A stretch of 64,000 nt of DNA from NCBI GenBank assembly GCA_023105745.1, contig JALGQZ010000007.1, positions 57,269,569-57,333,568 of the forward strand, given 5' to 3'. Origin of the DNA: Austropuccinia psidii (Eukaryota; Basidiomycota; Pucciniomycetes; Pucciniales; Sphaerophragmiaceae). Each line of letters opens with the position of its first letter. The stretch's first letter is position 1. The notes beneath the pieces were generated by a model, which did not search any database, was not told the DNA's origin, and saw only the letters and a list, made by a program, of their open reading frames with translations. Shown here one piece after another: positions 1-11,310 of this stretch. Position numbers and translations under genes: made by a program.

Positions 1-1307
1 GATGCAAAAGAGGAAGGGGAAGCCAAATGGCCAAAGAGCCAACCAAGTAAGTCCTTAATCACTGTTTCAACCTGCCAAAAATGAATAATGGAATTAGTAA
101 GGATATGACCACCAAATATCCATTGACAGGCGAAGAAAGAAAAAGAGAAAAGTGCTAATGACTGACTTAATAATATCAGTATTTGCTTAACTAAAATGAA
201 AATAAAATAAAGATAAAATAAAATCAAAGTATATTAATTAACTGGGGAAAAACCCCCCAGGGTGGAAAGGGTAGCCGGTATATGTGAAAAGTTGGGAGCT
301 TGAGTTCTTCAGGCTGAAACTGATCTGTATTGATCCTTGAGGCTGTATTGATTGTTTTGGGAATTGATACAGCTGGCTAATATTGAAATTGAACTGGGTT
401 GAATGAATTTCCCATGCTTGAAAATGAAATACAGTTCTTGATGGATCCAGACTGTATTGAAATGAATATGGCTTCCAAGATGGATTGAGTGGAGCTTTGA
501 CACTTGACAACTTCTTTTGGCACTGCCTCTTGAATACACTTTGAGAATGAATTGACAGTATTCCATTGGAAGGAATACTTGGAGTGAGAATAACCAATGA
601 CTGCTTGATGGCGTCATTGGTCTTTGACGCTTAAACACTTGCTCTTGAGCCTTGATGATTCCTCTGAATGATTGGGCGCCTTGATGATGTGATGAGATGT
701 TGGAATGTTGAAATGACCATTTGATATTGCCACCATTGAATTGCTGTTGAAAAATGATGCACAATGATATATAACATCATTTATGGCATATTGGTTCATT
801 GGCAAGAAGATTACGTCCAAAGGTCTTGAGATGGAAAGGCAGAGGGGAAAAGGATGGATGTGATGGCTTCAGAGCTTGGAAAGGTGTTTCTGGGCCCTTT
901 GGGGTTTTTGGCCACTTTTGGGTTCTGAGCCAAAAACTGACCCAAAAGGCGGGAAAGTGTCTTTTGGACACTTTGCATCAAAGTGCGCAAAAATGTGCAA
1001 AATGTGCAAATATGCGCAAATGCGCATTTTGAGCCCAAATGGCCAAAAACAGCCATTTGGGCCATTTCCCCTGGTTTTGAGGGAAATGACCAGAAATACC
1101 CATTTGGGCATAAATTGCCGCTATGGGTTCTGGATTGAGGTGAAGGGCCATGAAGGCCCCAAAACACAAATGGCCATAAATGGTCCATAAGATGATGACG
1201 TGGCCATATTGGCCACTGGTGATGGATATGGCCAATTGGCCATAAAAGAACTATGGCTTGATATGCCATATGGGTATCCAAGGAGGTGAATTGCCATGGT
1301 TGTGACA
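1..1307 (-). repeat. GyI 3' LTR (partial)
   Basis: Near-identical to 8052-9358 and ends in TGTGACA at 1301-1307. It holds a conserved TATATTAATTAACT block (230-243) that pairs with the primer-binding site, a hairpin-forming CTGGGG...CCCCAG next to it (243-261), and a GC-richer U3 part (about 880-1260) with repeated TGCGCAAA and TGGCCA words. Open frames seen on the minus strand here recur in the other LTR only because the LTRs are duplicates; I do not call them genes. Confidence 0.92.
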
Positions 1308-1321
1308 GTACCCCCCACCTT
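1308..1321 (-). other. GyI polypurine tract
   Basis: Read on the minus strand this is AAGGTGGGGGGTAC directly before the TGTCAC start of the 3' LTR. A purine run at this spot primes plus-strand DNA synthesis in LTR retrotransposons. The position and composition are seen; the function is family knowledge. Confidence 0.85.
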
Positions 1322-1708
1322 GGAATGGTGAGCTCCTGAGCACCAATACAAGGTGAAGCCTGTTGAGGCTATTGGAAAGATTTTGAGAGAGTGATTCAAG
1401 AGGACTGATTAAGATAAAGAATTTGAAAACTGATATTAAAAATTTGACATTTGACGCAGGACTTGCTTGATCTTCTTTTGACATTGGCTTCATGATTTGA
1501 GTTGAATTTTAAAATGAATGAAAATTTTTTACGTGATAATTGACGTGATAAAAGAAAATTTAAAATGAAAATAAAATGAAAATAAAAGAAAGAGAAAAGA
1601 GAAAAGAAAAAATGGAGTGAATCTTGAGGAGGTTCCAATCTTCATCACAGAGGTTGATAACTGATTTTGGAATTGGCCAAGGACCTGGAAAGAGAAATTT
1701 GATGCCAG

Positions 1709-2090
1709 GTGCTCACAAAGTGGCCAAGGTGATGTTTTGACAAGATTGTAGACCCCTCAGGGAAGTGCACACCAGGAGAGGAACTTACTTTTAGTAGTTA
1801 CCACTCCCGCCAGTGCCATAAAAATAAAACAAAAATTCTGAAGGAATGAATTTGAATTTTGAAGTCTTGGAAATGAATTGAAAAGTGAATGGCCCATTTT
1901 CCCAAGTGAAAATGGCCATAAGATTGGAAATGAAGTTGAAAGCCATGCCAAAAATCTGTGTCCAAAATTGCAAAGTGCTCACAGAGTGGCCAAGGTGATG
2001 CTTACAACAAACAAAAGAGTAGAATACCCCTAAAGGTGCATACCAGGAGTGGGACTTACTTTTGGTAACTCCTCTCCCCACCAAGCACCA
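1709..2090 (-). repeat. Pair of conserved 3' noncoding modules in GyI
   Basis: Two related blocks of about 110-115 bp, 1709-1818 and 1975-2090, share GTGCTCACA(A/G)AGTGGCCAAGG, a CAGGAG..GACTTACTTTT segment and a CCCCACCAAGCACC-like end. The proximal copy ends a few bases from the pol stop codon. The same two blocks, in the same order, recur after pol in GyII (43848-43956 and 44176-44294), so the duplication predates the split of the two elements. On the coding strand each contains a purine run (GGTGGGGAG) and a GTAAGT word resembling a 5' splice site. Role unknown. Confidence 0.75.
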
Positions 2091-2097
2091 TAATGAA

Positions 2098-5000
2098 TCA
2101 AGCTTTTGAAGAATTGGTCCCGGGCTTGTCAGGATATAATGAATGAAAATCTTTGACAAGTTCAGGACAATTCTTGAGGTTTTTGGTTGGTTCCCAAGTG
2201 GATCTTTCTGGGTCTTGACTGAAACCTTTCCATTCCACCAGGTACCATAATTTTCCTCTCTTGAGCTTTGAGTCCAGTATTTGAGAGACTTCCCATTCCT
2301 CTTCTTCTTCAATGATGATTGGAGGAGGAGGCTCTTGATGCCGATTTGGGATTGTTGATGTCTTGACTGGTTCCAGAAGGGATATATGGAAGACTGGGTG
2401 GATGGATTTCCATTGAGGTGGTAGGCATGAGTGCTGACTTTCTTCAAGATTGGAAAAGGACCCAACCATCTTTCAGACAGCTTTTTGGTGGGTCTGGTTG
2501 ATCTTATGTTCTTGGAAGAAAGCCATACCATGTCACCGGGATTGAAAACAGGTGGACTTGCTCTACTTTTAGCTGCATACCTCTTAAACCTGTTTATGGC
2601 AACTTCAAGTTCTCTCTTGACATCTTTCTGTACTGATTGGATTTTTTTTGATAACTTTCAAGCCGGAGTATCTTGAGTGATGTGAACTGAGTCAAAATGA
2701 GGATCTCTTCCATAAACAGTGAAAAACGGTGATTGTTTTGTTGAAGAGTGGTCAGAGTTATTGTAGGCAAATTCAGCCAGAGGGAGCCAGATGTTCCAAT
2801 CATCTTGATGATAACTGACATACATCCGAAGGTACTGTTCTAGTATCTGATTTACCCTCTCTGTCTGTCCATCAGTTTCTGGATGATAAGCAGTTGACAA
2901 GTCTCTTGAAATCTTGAGCTGCTGACAAAGATTGGTCCAAAAAGAAGAAACAAAAAGAGAACCTCAATAACTAACAATGCTTGAAGGAAGGCCATGCTTT
3001 GAAAAAATATTCTTGATGAATAAATGGGCCAAATCTAATGAAGTGATTGAAGCTATTGTTGGAATAAAAACTGCCATTTTTGAGAATCTGTCCACTATGA
3101 CAAGGATTGAGTCAAAAGAATTGGACAGTGGCAATTGAGTGATGAAATCCATTGAAACACAAATCCAAGGACCACTTGGAATTGGAAGAGGCTTGAGTAG
3201 TCCAAACTTCTTGTGATGAATATTTTTGTTTCTTGAACACTGTTGACAGGATGAGACATAATCCTTGATGAATTGAGTCATGCCTGACCAGTGGAAATCC
3301 CACTTGACAAGTTTGAGAGTCTTCTCTTGGCCAGGGTGTCCAGCTAGAGGAGAGTCATGCCAATTTTGAAGTATATTGAGTTGAATTTTGGGGTCATTTG
3401 GGACCACCACCCAATCTTTGAAAAGGAGAAGTTTGGAAGAGGAATCAAGAGAATAATCTTGGACAGATTTACCTTTACCCAAATCTTCAAGGACACTTCT
3501 ATATTGAGAATCTTGCCACACTGCCTTCTGAATTGAATCAATCAAATTTGAAAATGAATCCACCTTGACTACAAAAAACTTTGAGGCTTGAATTTTGTCT
3601 TGCTTGATTATCTTCTGATAGTTCATTGGATTCTTGCTGATGAAATCCTCCCCCCTCTCTGGGTAAACGTCGTCCCGACGTGACAAGGCATCTGGAAGGG
3701 TAGCCAATTGGCCAGGGCGGTAAGTGATTGAGAAATGGAATTCAGATAAAAATTCAGCCCAGCGGGCTTGACGGCGAGTGAGAATCTTGGAAGACATAAA
3801 ATATTGAAGAGATGAATGATTGGTGAGAACTTCAAAAGGGGAAGAAATTGAAAGAAGGAAAGCCCTCCAGCGCTTGAGAGCCCAGACTATGCCAAGGAGT
3901 TCCTTGTCATGAATCTCATAATTAAGCTCAGCTGGGAGAAGCTTGCGGCTATCAAATGCAATGGGATGTTTTCCTGAGTCAGAGACCTGACTCAGTACAG
4001 CACCCAAGGCATAATCTGATGCATTGGTCTCTACAATGGTGGGTAGAGAAGGATTGAAGTGAGAAAGGATTGGAGCAGTGGTGAATGCCTCTTTGAGTTG
4101 ATGAAACTGGCTAAGAGCTTCCTCCTTGAGGGGAAAACGGGAATCTTTCTTGAGGAAACTTGTGAGTGAACTAATCTTCTTTGAATAATTCTTGATGAAA
4201 CGGCGGTAAAAATTGGCAAAGCCAAGGAATGATTGAAGAGCCTTGAGGTTTCTTGGAGGTGGCCAATTGATAATTTGCTGAACTTTTTCTTGGTCCATCT
4301 TGAGGCCTTCAGAAGAAACAACATAACCTAAATACTCTACACTAGAAACATGGAATAGGCATTTGGACGCCTTAGCAAAGAGGTTATTGGCTCTGAGTCT
4401 GGAAAGAACAGTGGACACATGAGTGACATGTTCTTCCTCAGATTTGGAAAAGACCATAATGTCATCCAAATAAACCACAACATAAACATCAAGAAGATCA
4501 TAAAAAATATCATTGACAAGATTTTGAAAAGAAGCAGGAGCATTGGTAAGCCCAAATGGCATAACCAAGTACTCATAACTACCATATTTGGTTCTAAAAC
4601 AAGTCAAATGTTCATCACCTTCCTTGATTCTGAGCAGGTTATATGCACCACGCAAATCAATCTTGGAGAAGATAGAAAAACCATTGAAAACAGTGAGAAG
4701 CTGATTCATAGGAGGAACAGGATACTTGTTCTTCCTAGTAACAGCATTGAGTTTGCGGTAATCAACACACAAACGGAGGCCACCATCTTTCTTTTTGACG
4801 AAAAGAACAGGTGCTCCTGTAGAAGAGGAGCTTGGCCGGATGAAACCTTTCTCTACATTCTCTGAAATGCAGGCCCTGAGTGTATCTGACTCTTGGCTTG
4901 ATAAAGAGTAGATCACCCCAACTGGAGGTAGAGACCCCTCCAGCTCGATATGATGATCACAGGCGCGGTGAGGAGGAAGTTTCTCTGCTTTCACCTTGGA

Positions 5001-5820
5001 GAATACATCCAAATATTGGTGATAAGCAGGAGGAACAACCTTCATCATGGTTTCTATTTCTTCTGGCTCTTCCTCTTCATCCCACAACTCCTCCAGGGAG
5101 TCATGATAAGATGAAGGAGGAAGGTCCATATTCCCAAAGAAGAGATGAAGTGAAGATACAGAATTATCTTCTCCAACATCTTGAATCTCTTTGAAGACTT
5201 CATCTCTAGATGATAGTAATGATTTATGGGAATTAAGGGAAGGAATATGGACAGAAGACAGAAGTGATGGTGTTCTAGAATCACCAACCAGAGCTGCACA
5301 TGATTTGGCAGAAGAAGAGTCATTACTAAAAGAAATTGAAGGATCATTATAGTCCTTATGATCAGAATTAAAGGTGATCAATCCTTGCCTCCAATCAATA
5401 AGCAGATTAAAATGATTAAGAAAGTCAAAGCCCAATATGAGGTCTTCTCCCTTGGGAGTATCAATGACTAAAAAGTCCCATTCAAAGCTTGGGAAGGAAG
5501 GGAGCTCAACCATGTATTTAGTATGGTGAGTCACAAATAACGAAGGAGACTCAGAGGAGTATAAAATGATGAGGGGAATCTTCTCTGGAAGCTCTGATGT
5601 AGTCAATGAATACTTGTGAACAAACTGCTTTGCAATAAATGAGTTGGTAGCACCAGAATCAATGAGAATACTGTAAAAAACATCAGAAAGAGAAGAAAAA
5701 ACAAAGAATTTAAGAGAATTCTTGACACCAGTATTCAGAATGCACAATTGTGCTCTGGATGGAAAACTGTGAAGACCATTGAACACAACATGATCTTCAC
5801 TCAGGCTTTTCCCTGGCTGG
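2098..5820 (-). pseudogene. pol: GyI pol polyprotein (protease-RT-RNase H-integrase-chromodomain), broken
   Basis: The main open part (5786-2964, 940 residues) shows protease DSGA in LIDSGATNSF, RT with VVYLDDIMVFS, RNase H (VETNASDYALG, where GyII has DASD) and integrase with the H2C2 finger and first catalytic Asp (VSMDFITQL). The next integrase block reads IVSY followed by TGA, where GyII reads IVSDRG: the second catalytic Asp is now Tyr and the next codon a stop. Downstream pieces continue at 2900-2658 ([10 protein letters not shown]), 2531 onward (RWLGPF) and 2469-2098 (chromodomain, WYLVEWKGF...WEP), with further stops and a frameshift. No start ATG is expected, because pol should be reached by frameshifting from gag. 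Dead as integrase. Confidence 0.9.
5801..5813 (-). promoter_or_regulatory. Candidate -1 ribosomal frameshift site, GyI gag/pol
   Basis: On the minus strand the gag frame ends CAG GGA AAA GCC TGA. The heptamer G GGA AAA fits the X XXY YYZ rule for -1 slippage, and slipping leads into the pol frame. The same 15 bases occur at the same place in GyII (48013-48027). Some LTR elements are known to make Gag-Pol by -1 frameshifting; a downstream stimulatory structure was not established here. Confidence 0.6.
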
Positions 5821-7137
5821 GAAATTTGCCTGACGGTTGGGTAAGCTTGTTTTGAGGCCTTTTGAAACAGGACTCAAGACTATGCTTCCCACCACAATAG
5901 GTACAAAGACCCTCCTTGATTCTTCTTTCTTTTTCAGAGTTCATGAGCTTGAAATCTTTATTCAATAAGAAGAATGGGGCTTGTCCCTCTTCTGAAAATT
6001 CTTCTTCTTCTTTTGACTTGATCTTGAAGAATTTGGAGGATGAGAAGAACTTGACTTTGAGGCTTCTGGCTTCTTCTCTTGATGCTGACTCTTTTCATTT
6101 TGCCTCTCATGGTACCTGGTATCAAGTTCCAGGGTAACGTCCATTAAGTCTTGAAGAGAGTCAATTCTTGAAGGATGGGAGGCCAATTGATCCAAAATCC
6201 TGGATGGCAATCCCTTCCTGAAATGATGGATGAGAGCTCTTTCACCCCAATCCCCGATTCTTGAGACTAAACTTCTGAAATCAGAAATGTATAAGGATAC
6301 ATGCCCACCTTCTTTCATTCTTAAAGAATCCAACTCAGCTTCTGCTTTTCTGACTTCATTCGGGTCATCAAATAGAGTGAAGAGTTGAGATTCAAATAAA
6401 GGCCAAGAATCGAGGAGGTAATTTGAGTCTTGATTGGTGAGATTGGAAAGATAAGGCTCAATCCATTTTGAAGCCCTGCCAATAAGAAATGATGTGGCAT
6501 AAAGGACCTTCTTTCTGTCTTGAGCAAAGTTTGCCGGATCATTATGAAAAATAAATTGACAGGACTGAATGAAACTTCTAACTTTGAAGGGCTGAGTCCC
6601 ATCAAAGCATTCTGGTGCCTTCATAGATGGAGTCTTGAAGGCTGGTGGTCTTGATGCTTCAGAAGATGAAGCTGCTTGAAGATTGGCCATAATCTGAGTC
6701 ATTTGCTGCATGGTGGCCAATAAAGATGGTTCAGATTGATGAGAGACAGGCTGATCAGACTGGGCTAGAGTTGGTCTTCCAATACCTTGGGATGCCTCCA
6801 CCGGAGCAGGGACACCTTCAGTACCATCAGACTCTTCCTCTTCCACAGAATTCTCCTCCTCCTCTTCACCATCTTCACCTGGACCTTTGAAAATAGTCCT
6901 TGAAGTTCCTGGAAATCCGCCAACTACTCCTGAAAATGAACTTGATCTTCTGGGCCCTCTTCCTTCCTTCCTGGATGGTGCTGCTCCTTCCATGCGGGGT
7001 CCTCTATCTAATTGGGCCTTCAGTTGAGGAACTGCTGGGGTGCCATCTAGAGGAGCTCTTGGAGTTGGAGTGAGAACAGCTTGAGCTCTGGCCTGAGATC
7101 TTGTCTGTCTTGCCGGAGGTGAATGTTGAACAGGCAT
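5801..7137 (-). pseudogene. gag: GyI gag, frameshifted
   Basis: Starts at ATG 7137 (MPVQHSPPARQTRSQ, matching the GyII gag start). Order: proline/charged N-terminus with an acidic EDGEEEEEN stretch; capsid-like region (about residues 165-310) with RKKVLYATSFLIGRASKWIEPYL; then a basic tail. The frame runs open to 5962. Compared with GyII, a one-base indel near 5965-5985 displaces the zinc knuckle (CTYCGGKHSLESC), which lies in another frame just downstream at about 5890-5930. The mutant Gag would therefore lack its nucleic-acid-binding finger. Confidence 0.85.
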
Positions 7138-7896
7138 GATTTCAGGAATGAAATTGAAATAAATGAATTAAAATCAAAATTTTCTTGAAGTTAAAAGAGT
7201 CAACAATCAAATCTTGAGGAAAATAAGTGAATCAAATGAAAATCTTCAAGTACGTCAATCAATCAAAATCAAATGAAGTCTTGAAGTAAAAATCAAATCA
7301 ATGTCTTGAATTAAATCAATGAATCAAATCAAAATGAAGTCTTCAAGTCAATAAATCAATGAATCAAATCAATCAAAATCAAAATCTTTCAAAAATCAAT
7401 CAATCAAATGAAATCTTGAAAAAAAAATCAATTTATGTCAAAATTCTTGATGTGAAAAAATCAGCAGAATCAATGAAATCTTCAGGTCAATCAATTTTCT
7501 TGAGGTCAATATCAAATTTGTCAAATCAATCAATCAATCAAAATCAAGTGAATTCTTCTTTAAAAACCAAAATTCTTGAAGAATGAATCAATTATGAATC
7601 TTGATTTGAAGAATGTGTCTGAATATCTTGATGAAAAATTTGAAAATCAAAGAAAATCAAGATGATGCCTGAATTATGAATGAAATGAAATTTTATGATT
7701 TGAAAAAATATTTTTAAAAAGGAATAACAAAATAAAAAATGGGTCAGCTTTCAATTTTCAAGATGAAGAATGAATGAAAGAAAATTGAGAGGTGACGATG
7801 AATCATTAAGTTCATAAGCATAAAAGAATCATAATTTCGATGAAATGAGTGAATGAAATTATAAAGAAAGAATTAACAGAATGAAAAGAAATTATG
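7138..7896 (-). other. GyI 5' leader, AATC/ATCAA-rich
   Basis: Noncoding interval between primer-binding site and gag. Dominated by interspersed ATCAATCAAATC and CTTGAAG words, low in sequence complexity. GyII has a leader of the same length class and composition (49375-50064). No convincing ORF. Confidence 0.7.
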
Positions 7897-7910
7897 AGTT
7901 AATTAATATA
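7897..7910 (-). promoter_or_regulatory. GyI primer-binding site, self-priming type
   Basis: One base inside the 5' LTR, the coding strand reads TATATTAATTAACT. It is not a TGG-starting tRNA complement. It is the exact reverse complement of AGTTAATTAATATA within the LTR (coding strand; plus coordinates 8281-8294 and 230-243). Tf1/sushi elements prime reverse transcription with the 5' end of their own mRNA folded onto such a site. Confidence 0.75.
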
Positions 7911-7911
7911 A

Positions 7912-9358
7912 TGTCACAGGGGCTCTTGGACAGAAATACAAGAGTGGCCTGGCACTCAGCAATCAGGGAACTCACTTGGAAGACTCCAAAAGAATAAAGA
8001 ATAAAAATAATAAGAATGAATTCCTCTAAAAGATATGCAGGTACAAGATGACATGCAAAAGAGGAAGGGGAAGCCAAATGGCCAAAGAGCCAACCAAGTA
8101 AGTCCTTAATCACTGTTTCAACCTGCCAAAAATGAATAATGGAATTAGTAAGGATATGACCACCAAATATCCATTGACAGGCAAAGAAAGAAAAAGAGAA
8201 AAGTGCTAATGACTGACTTAATAATATCAGTATTTGCTTAACTAAAATGAAAATAAAATAAAGATAAAATAAAATCAAAGTATATTAATTAACTGGGGAA
8301 AAACCCCCCAGGGTGGAAAGGGTAGCCGGTATATGTGAAAAGTTGGGAGCTTGAGTTCTTCAGGCTGAAACTGATCTGTATTGATCCTTGAGGCTGTATT
8401 GATTGTTTTGGGAATTGATAAAGCTGGCTAATATTGAAATTGAACTGGGTTGAATGAATTTCCCATGCTTGAAAATGAAATACAGTTCTTGATGGATCCA
8501 GACTGTATTGAAATGAATATGGCTTCCAAGATGGATTGAGTGGAGCTTTGACACTTGACAACTTCTTTTGGCACTGCCTCTTGAATACACTTTGAGAATG
8601 AATTGACAGTATTCCATTGGAAGGAATACTTGGAGTGAGAATAACCAATGACTGCTTGATGGCGTCATTGGTCTTTGACGCTTAAACACTTGCTCTTGAG
8701 CCTTGATGATTCCTCTGAATGATTGGGCGCCTTGATGATGTGATGAGATGTTGGAATGTTGAAATGACCATTTGATATTGCCACCATTGAATTGCTGTTG
8801 AAAAATGATGCACAATGATATATAACATCATTTATGGCATATTGGTTCATTGGCAAGAAGATTACGTCCAAAGGTCTTGAGATGGAAAGGCAGAGGGGAA
8901 AAGGATGGATGTGATGGCTTCAGAGCTTGATAAGGTGTTTCTGGGCCCTCTGGGGGTTTTGGCCACTTTTGGGTTCTGAGCCAAAAACTGACCCAAAAGG
9001 CGGGAAAGTGTCTTTTGGACACTTTGCGTCAAAGTGCGCAAAAATGCACAAAATGCGCAAAAGTGCGCAAATGCGCATTTTGAGCCCAAATGGCTAAAAA
9101 CAGCCATTTGGGTCATTTCCCCTGGTTTTGAGGGAAATGACCAGAAATACCCATTTGGGCATAAATTGCCGCTATGGGTTCTGGATTGAGGTGAAGGGCC
9201 ATGAAGGCCCCAAAACACAAATGGCCATAAATGGTCCATAAGATGATGACGTGGCCATATTGGCCACTGGTGATGGATATGGCCAATTGGCCATAAAAGA
9301 ACTATGGCTTGATGTGCCATATGGCGATCCAAGGAGGTGATTTGCCATGGTTGTGACA
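7912..9358 (-). repeat. GyI 5' LTR (1447 bp)
   Basis: Complete LTR from TGTCAC (7912) to GTGACA (9358). A GGTATATGTGA word at 8328-8338 is shared with the GyII LTR and, read on the coding strand, puts a TATA-like box about 35-42 nt before the predicted transcript start at about 8294. That start divides the LTR into a U3 of about 1.06 kb and an R-U5 of about 380 bp, close to the 377 bp in GyII. Confidence 0.9.
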
Positions 9359-9577
9359 TAAAGTGCCTTTAAATATATTAATTATCATATATTAATATAT
9401 TTATTTATTATATCATTTTATTTATTCAAGAATATGATCATTTTTACGGCTTAATTATAATAATTCTTTATTATTGAAATTGTTTTTATCTTATTTACTT
9501 TATTTATAAGGACATTCAGAGTAAAATAAGTAAAATATTACTAATTTTTACTTATTGTTTCATAGTCAAACCTTACA
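9359..9577 (+). repeat. 5' LTR fragment of GyIII, interrupted by GyI
   Basis: This AT-rich stretch ends ...CATAGTCAAACCTTACA at 9577. It is the inverted counterpart of the starts of the LTRs at 36787 and 62630 (TGTAAGGTTTGACTA...) and of the motif around AGCACTTTATTA at about 36955. It is the 3' end of a long-LTR gypsy LTR in plus orientation; the rest is displaced beyond GyI. Confidence 0.8.
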
Positions 9578-9599
9578 CAAGCACATACAGCCAGGGCTA

Positions 9600-11305
9600 C
9601 AGAATCCCAAAGATTCAGAAGGATGCCATGGAAAATGTGTTTCAGATGGCCAGAACTATGATGGAATTACAGAAAAAGGAGTAAGCCAGCTTAAAATATT
9701 AGAAATGATTTCTGACATTCTGGATGGAATTCCAAATTGGTAAATAGCTATAAATGACATAAAAAGTCATATTTCTGAGAAGAATTCATCAATTTGAAAC
9801 AATCTTAGGACAAATAAGCTAAGTCTGAGCCAAATAAATGAAACACTTATGTGTTTTTAAAGTTTCAAGAACAATTAAAACTTCAAATAGTGACAATTAA
9901 TTTGGTAATAATATAAATGAACAATCTGAAATTATAAGAGAATTTACAGATAAATATTCTAAACTCAATATTGATGACATAATTGAAACAAGAATAAAAC
10001 AAGCCATAAATATTATCAAAGCAGGTAATAAGAAAATCCTTGATGAAATCTCAAATTCATTTAATGAAGTAAATACATATACAATTGCCTTGAAAAAGTC
10101 TTTTGACACCTCACAAGAAGAAGTATCAAGATCAACAATTAAATTGAATCAAGTCACTTCTGATAATACTAGACAGACAGAATTATGGCAAGAACTGACA
10201 CATGAAGAAGACATTTATAAGATTGAAGTAATGAATATAATACAAGGCTTCCAACATGAATTGAGAAATTCCCAAATGTGTAGAACCAGTAAAATTAATG
10301 AGAATGAACAATTACTGCACACCTTACCAAGAATGTCTAAACCTTTGAATCAAAATGAGGGTACAAGAAATTCAAACCCACAAGTATTTTATTTGGAAAA
10401 TTCACATTTAAATATTGAATTTTCCACTTATTTCAATAACTTTGAACCATCAATGGGCCAAGCACTTTTAAAGGAAGTGCCAAAACTTAAAAAATGGCCT
10501 CACTTTGGTGGAAAAGGAGAATATGACCACATGGAATTTATCAGAGGTATTGACATTATCAAAGAATACTTTGAATCACCAGAAGAATTAGTAACAGAAA
10601 TATTTAACACCTTGTTTACCAAATCAACTCATAGATAGTATATCAAATTAAGACAAGCACATGAACACCAAAGCTGGACTTTGTGGAAACCCCAAATTAT
10701 TAATAAATGAGGACATGATGCTTGGAGATTCAAAGTGGAAACAGTCTTTGAATCTGCAAATCTTAATGCTTACAAAGACAAAGCTTTACCATGGTTTTGC
10801 CAACAGAAAGACAGATTAACAGCATTATATGCTGACATGTCAGAATTTATGATTCACAGAAAGATTCTGAGGAAACGTGGAGGTTACTTAGATAATGCTA
10901 GCAAAAGCAGGACTACTGACAAATCTTCAGCAGAAGATATTATAAATATATTGGAAGAAGTTACCACCAGAACCAGAATTGGTTCTATTAGGGTGAATCT
11001 TAAAACAAGGTTTAATACACCTTGAAAAGATTCTATGAACAAAAATCCCAAAGAAAATTCTAATAATATGAAGTATTAATCTGCAGATGTAATCAGAAAG
11101 CTCCATATTTTCCAAAGCACAACACATTTAGCTAATACATGTCCCAAAAAGCGAAAAATAAATGAAATTGACATTGAGAAAGAACCTGATGTTGAAAAAG
11201 ATGATGTAAATGAAGAAAATTAAGATGATAAATCATCAATATTTTCTGAATATTCAAAAAATATAGAAAATATCAATGTCACATTTGACATCATGGAATC
11301 TTAAT
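9600..11305 (+). pseudogene. gag: GyIII gag remnant
   Basis: Readable pieces at 10090-10638 and 10735-11025 correspond to the GyIV gag blocks KEVPKLKKWPHFGGKGEYDH and PWFCQQKDRLTALYADMSEF. The parts lie in one frame broken by stops at about 10637 and 11023; the zinc knuckle is not convincingly preserved. The start is unclear; sequence from about 9628 (ATGCCATGG) is possible but not supported by a continuous frame. Confidence 0.65.
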
Positions 11306-11310
11306 CTCAC

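Larger units (their letters stand above)
1..9358 (-). mobile_element. GyI: Ty3/gypsy chromovirus, degraded, 3' LTR cut by window start
   Basis: Minus-strand LTR retrotransposon in the order 5' LTR (7912-9358), primer-binding site, leader, gag, pol, polypurine tract, 3' LTR (1-1307). The two LTR copies align at a constant offset of 8051 with only scattered substitutions; the first 141 bases of the left copy lie outside the window. LTR ends are TGTCAC...GTGACA. The pol order protease-RT-RNase H-integrase-chromodomain defines Ty3/gypsy, chromovirus branch. Gag and pol carry stops and frameshifts, so this copy is not autonomous. The right side abuts a fragment of another LTR (9359-9577), so GyI was inserted into it; the matching target duplication (TAAAG would be the right copy) cannot be checked because the left flank is missing. 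Confidence 0.92.

Noticed and set aside
238..1281. Several minus-strand ORFs repeated at 8289-9359
   Set aside because: They recur because they lie in the two LTRs of GyI; they overlap one another in different frames and encode no recognisable domain.
7138..7896. Centromeric or telomeric satellite in the AATC-rich leader
   Set aside because: Irregular words rather than a fixed-period array, and the same composition occurs in the leader of GyII, so it is part of the retrotransposon.
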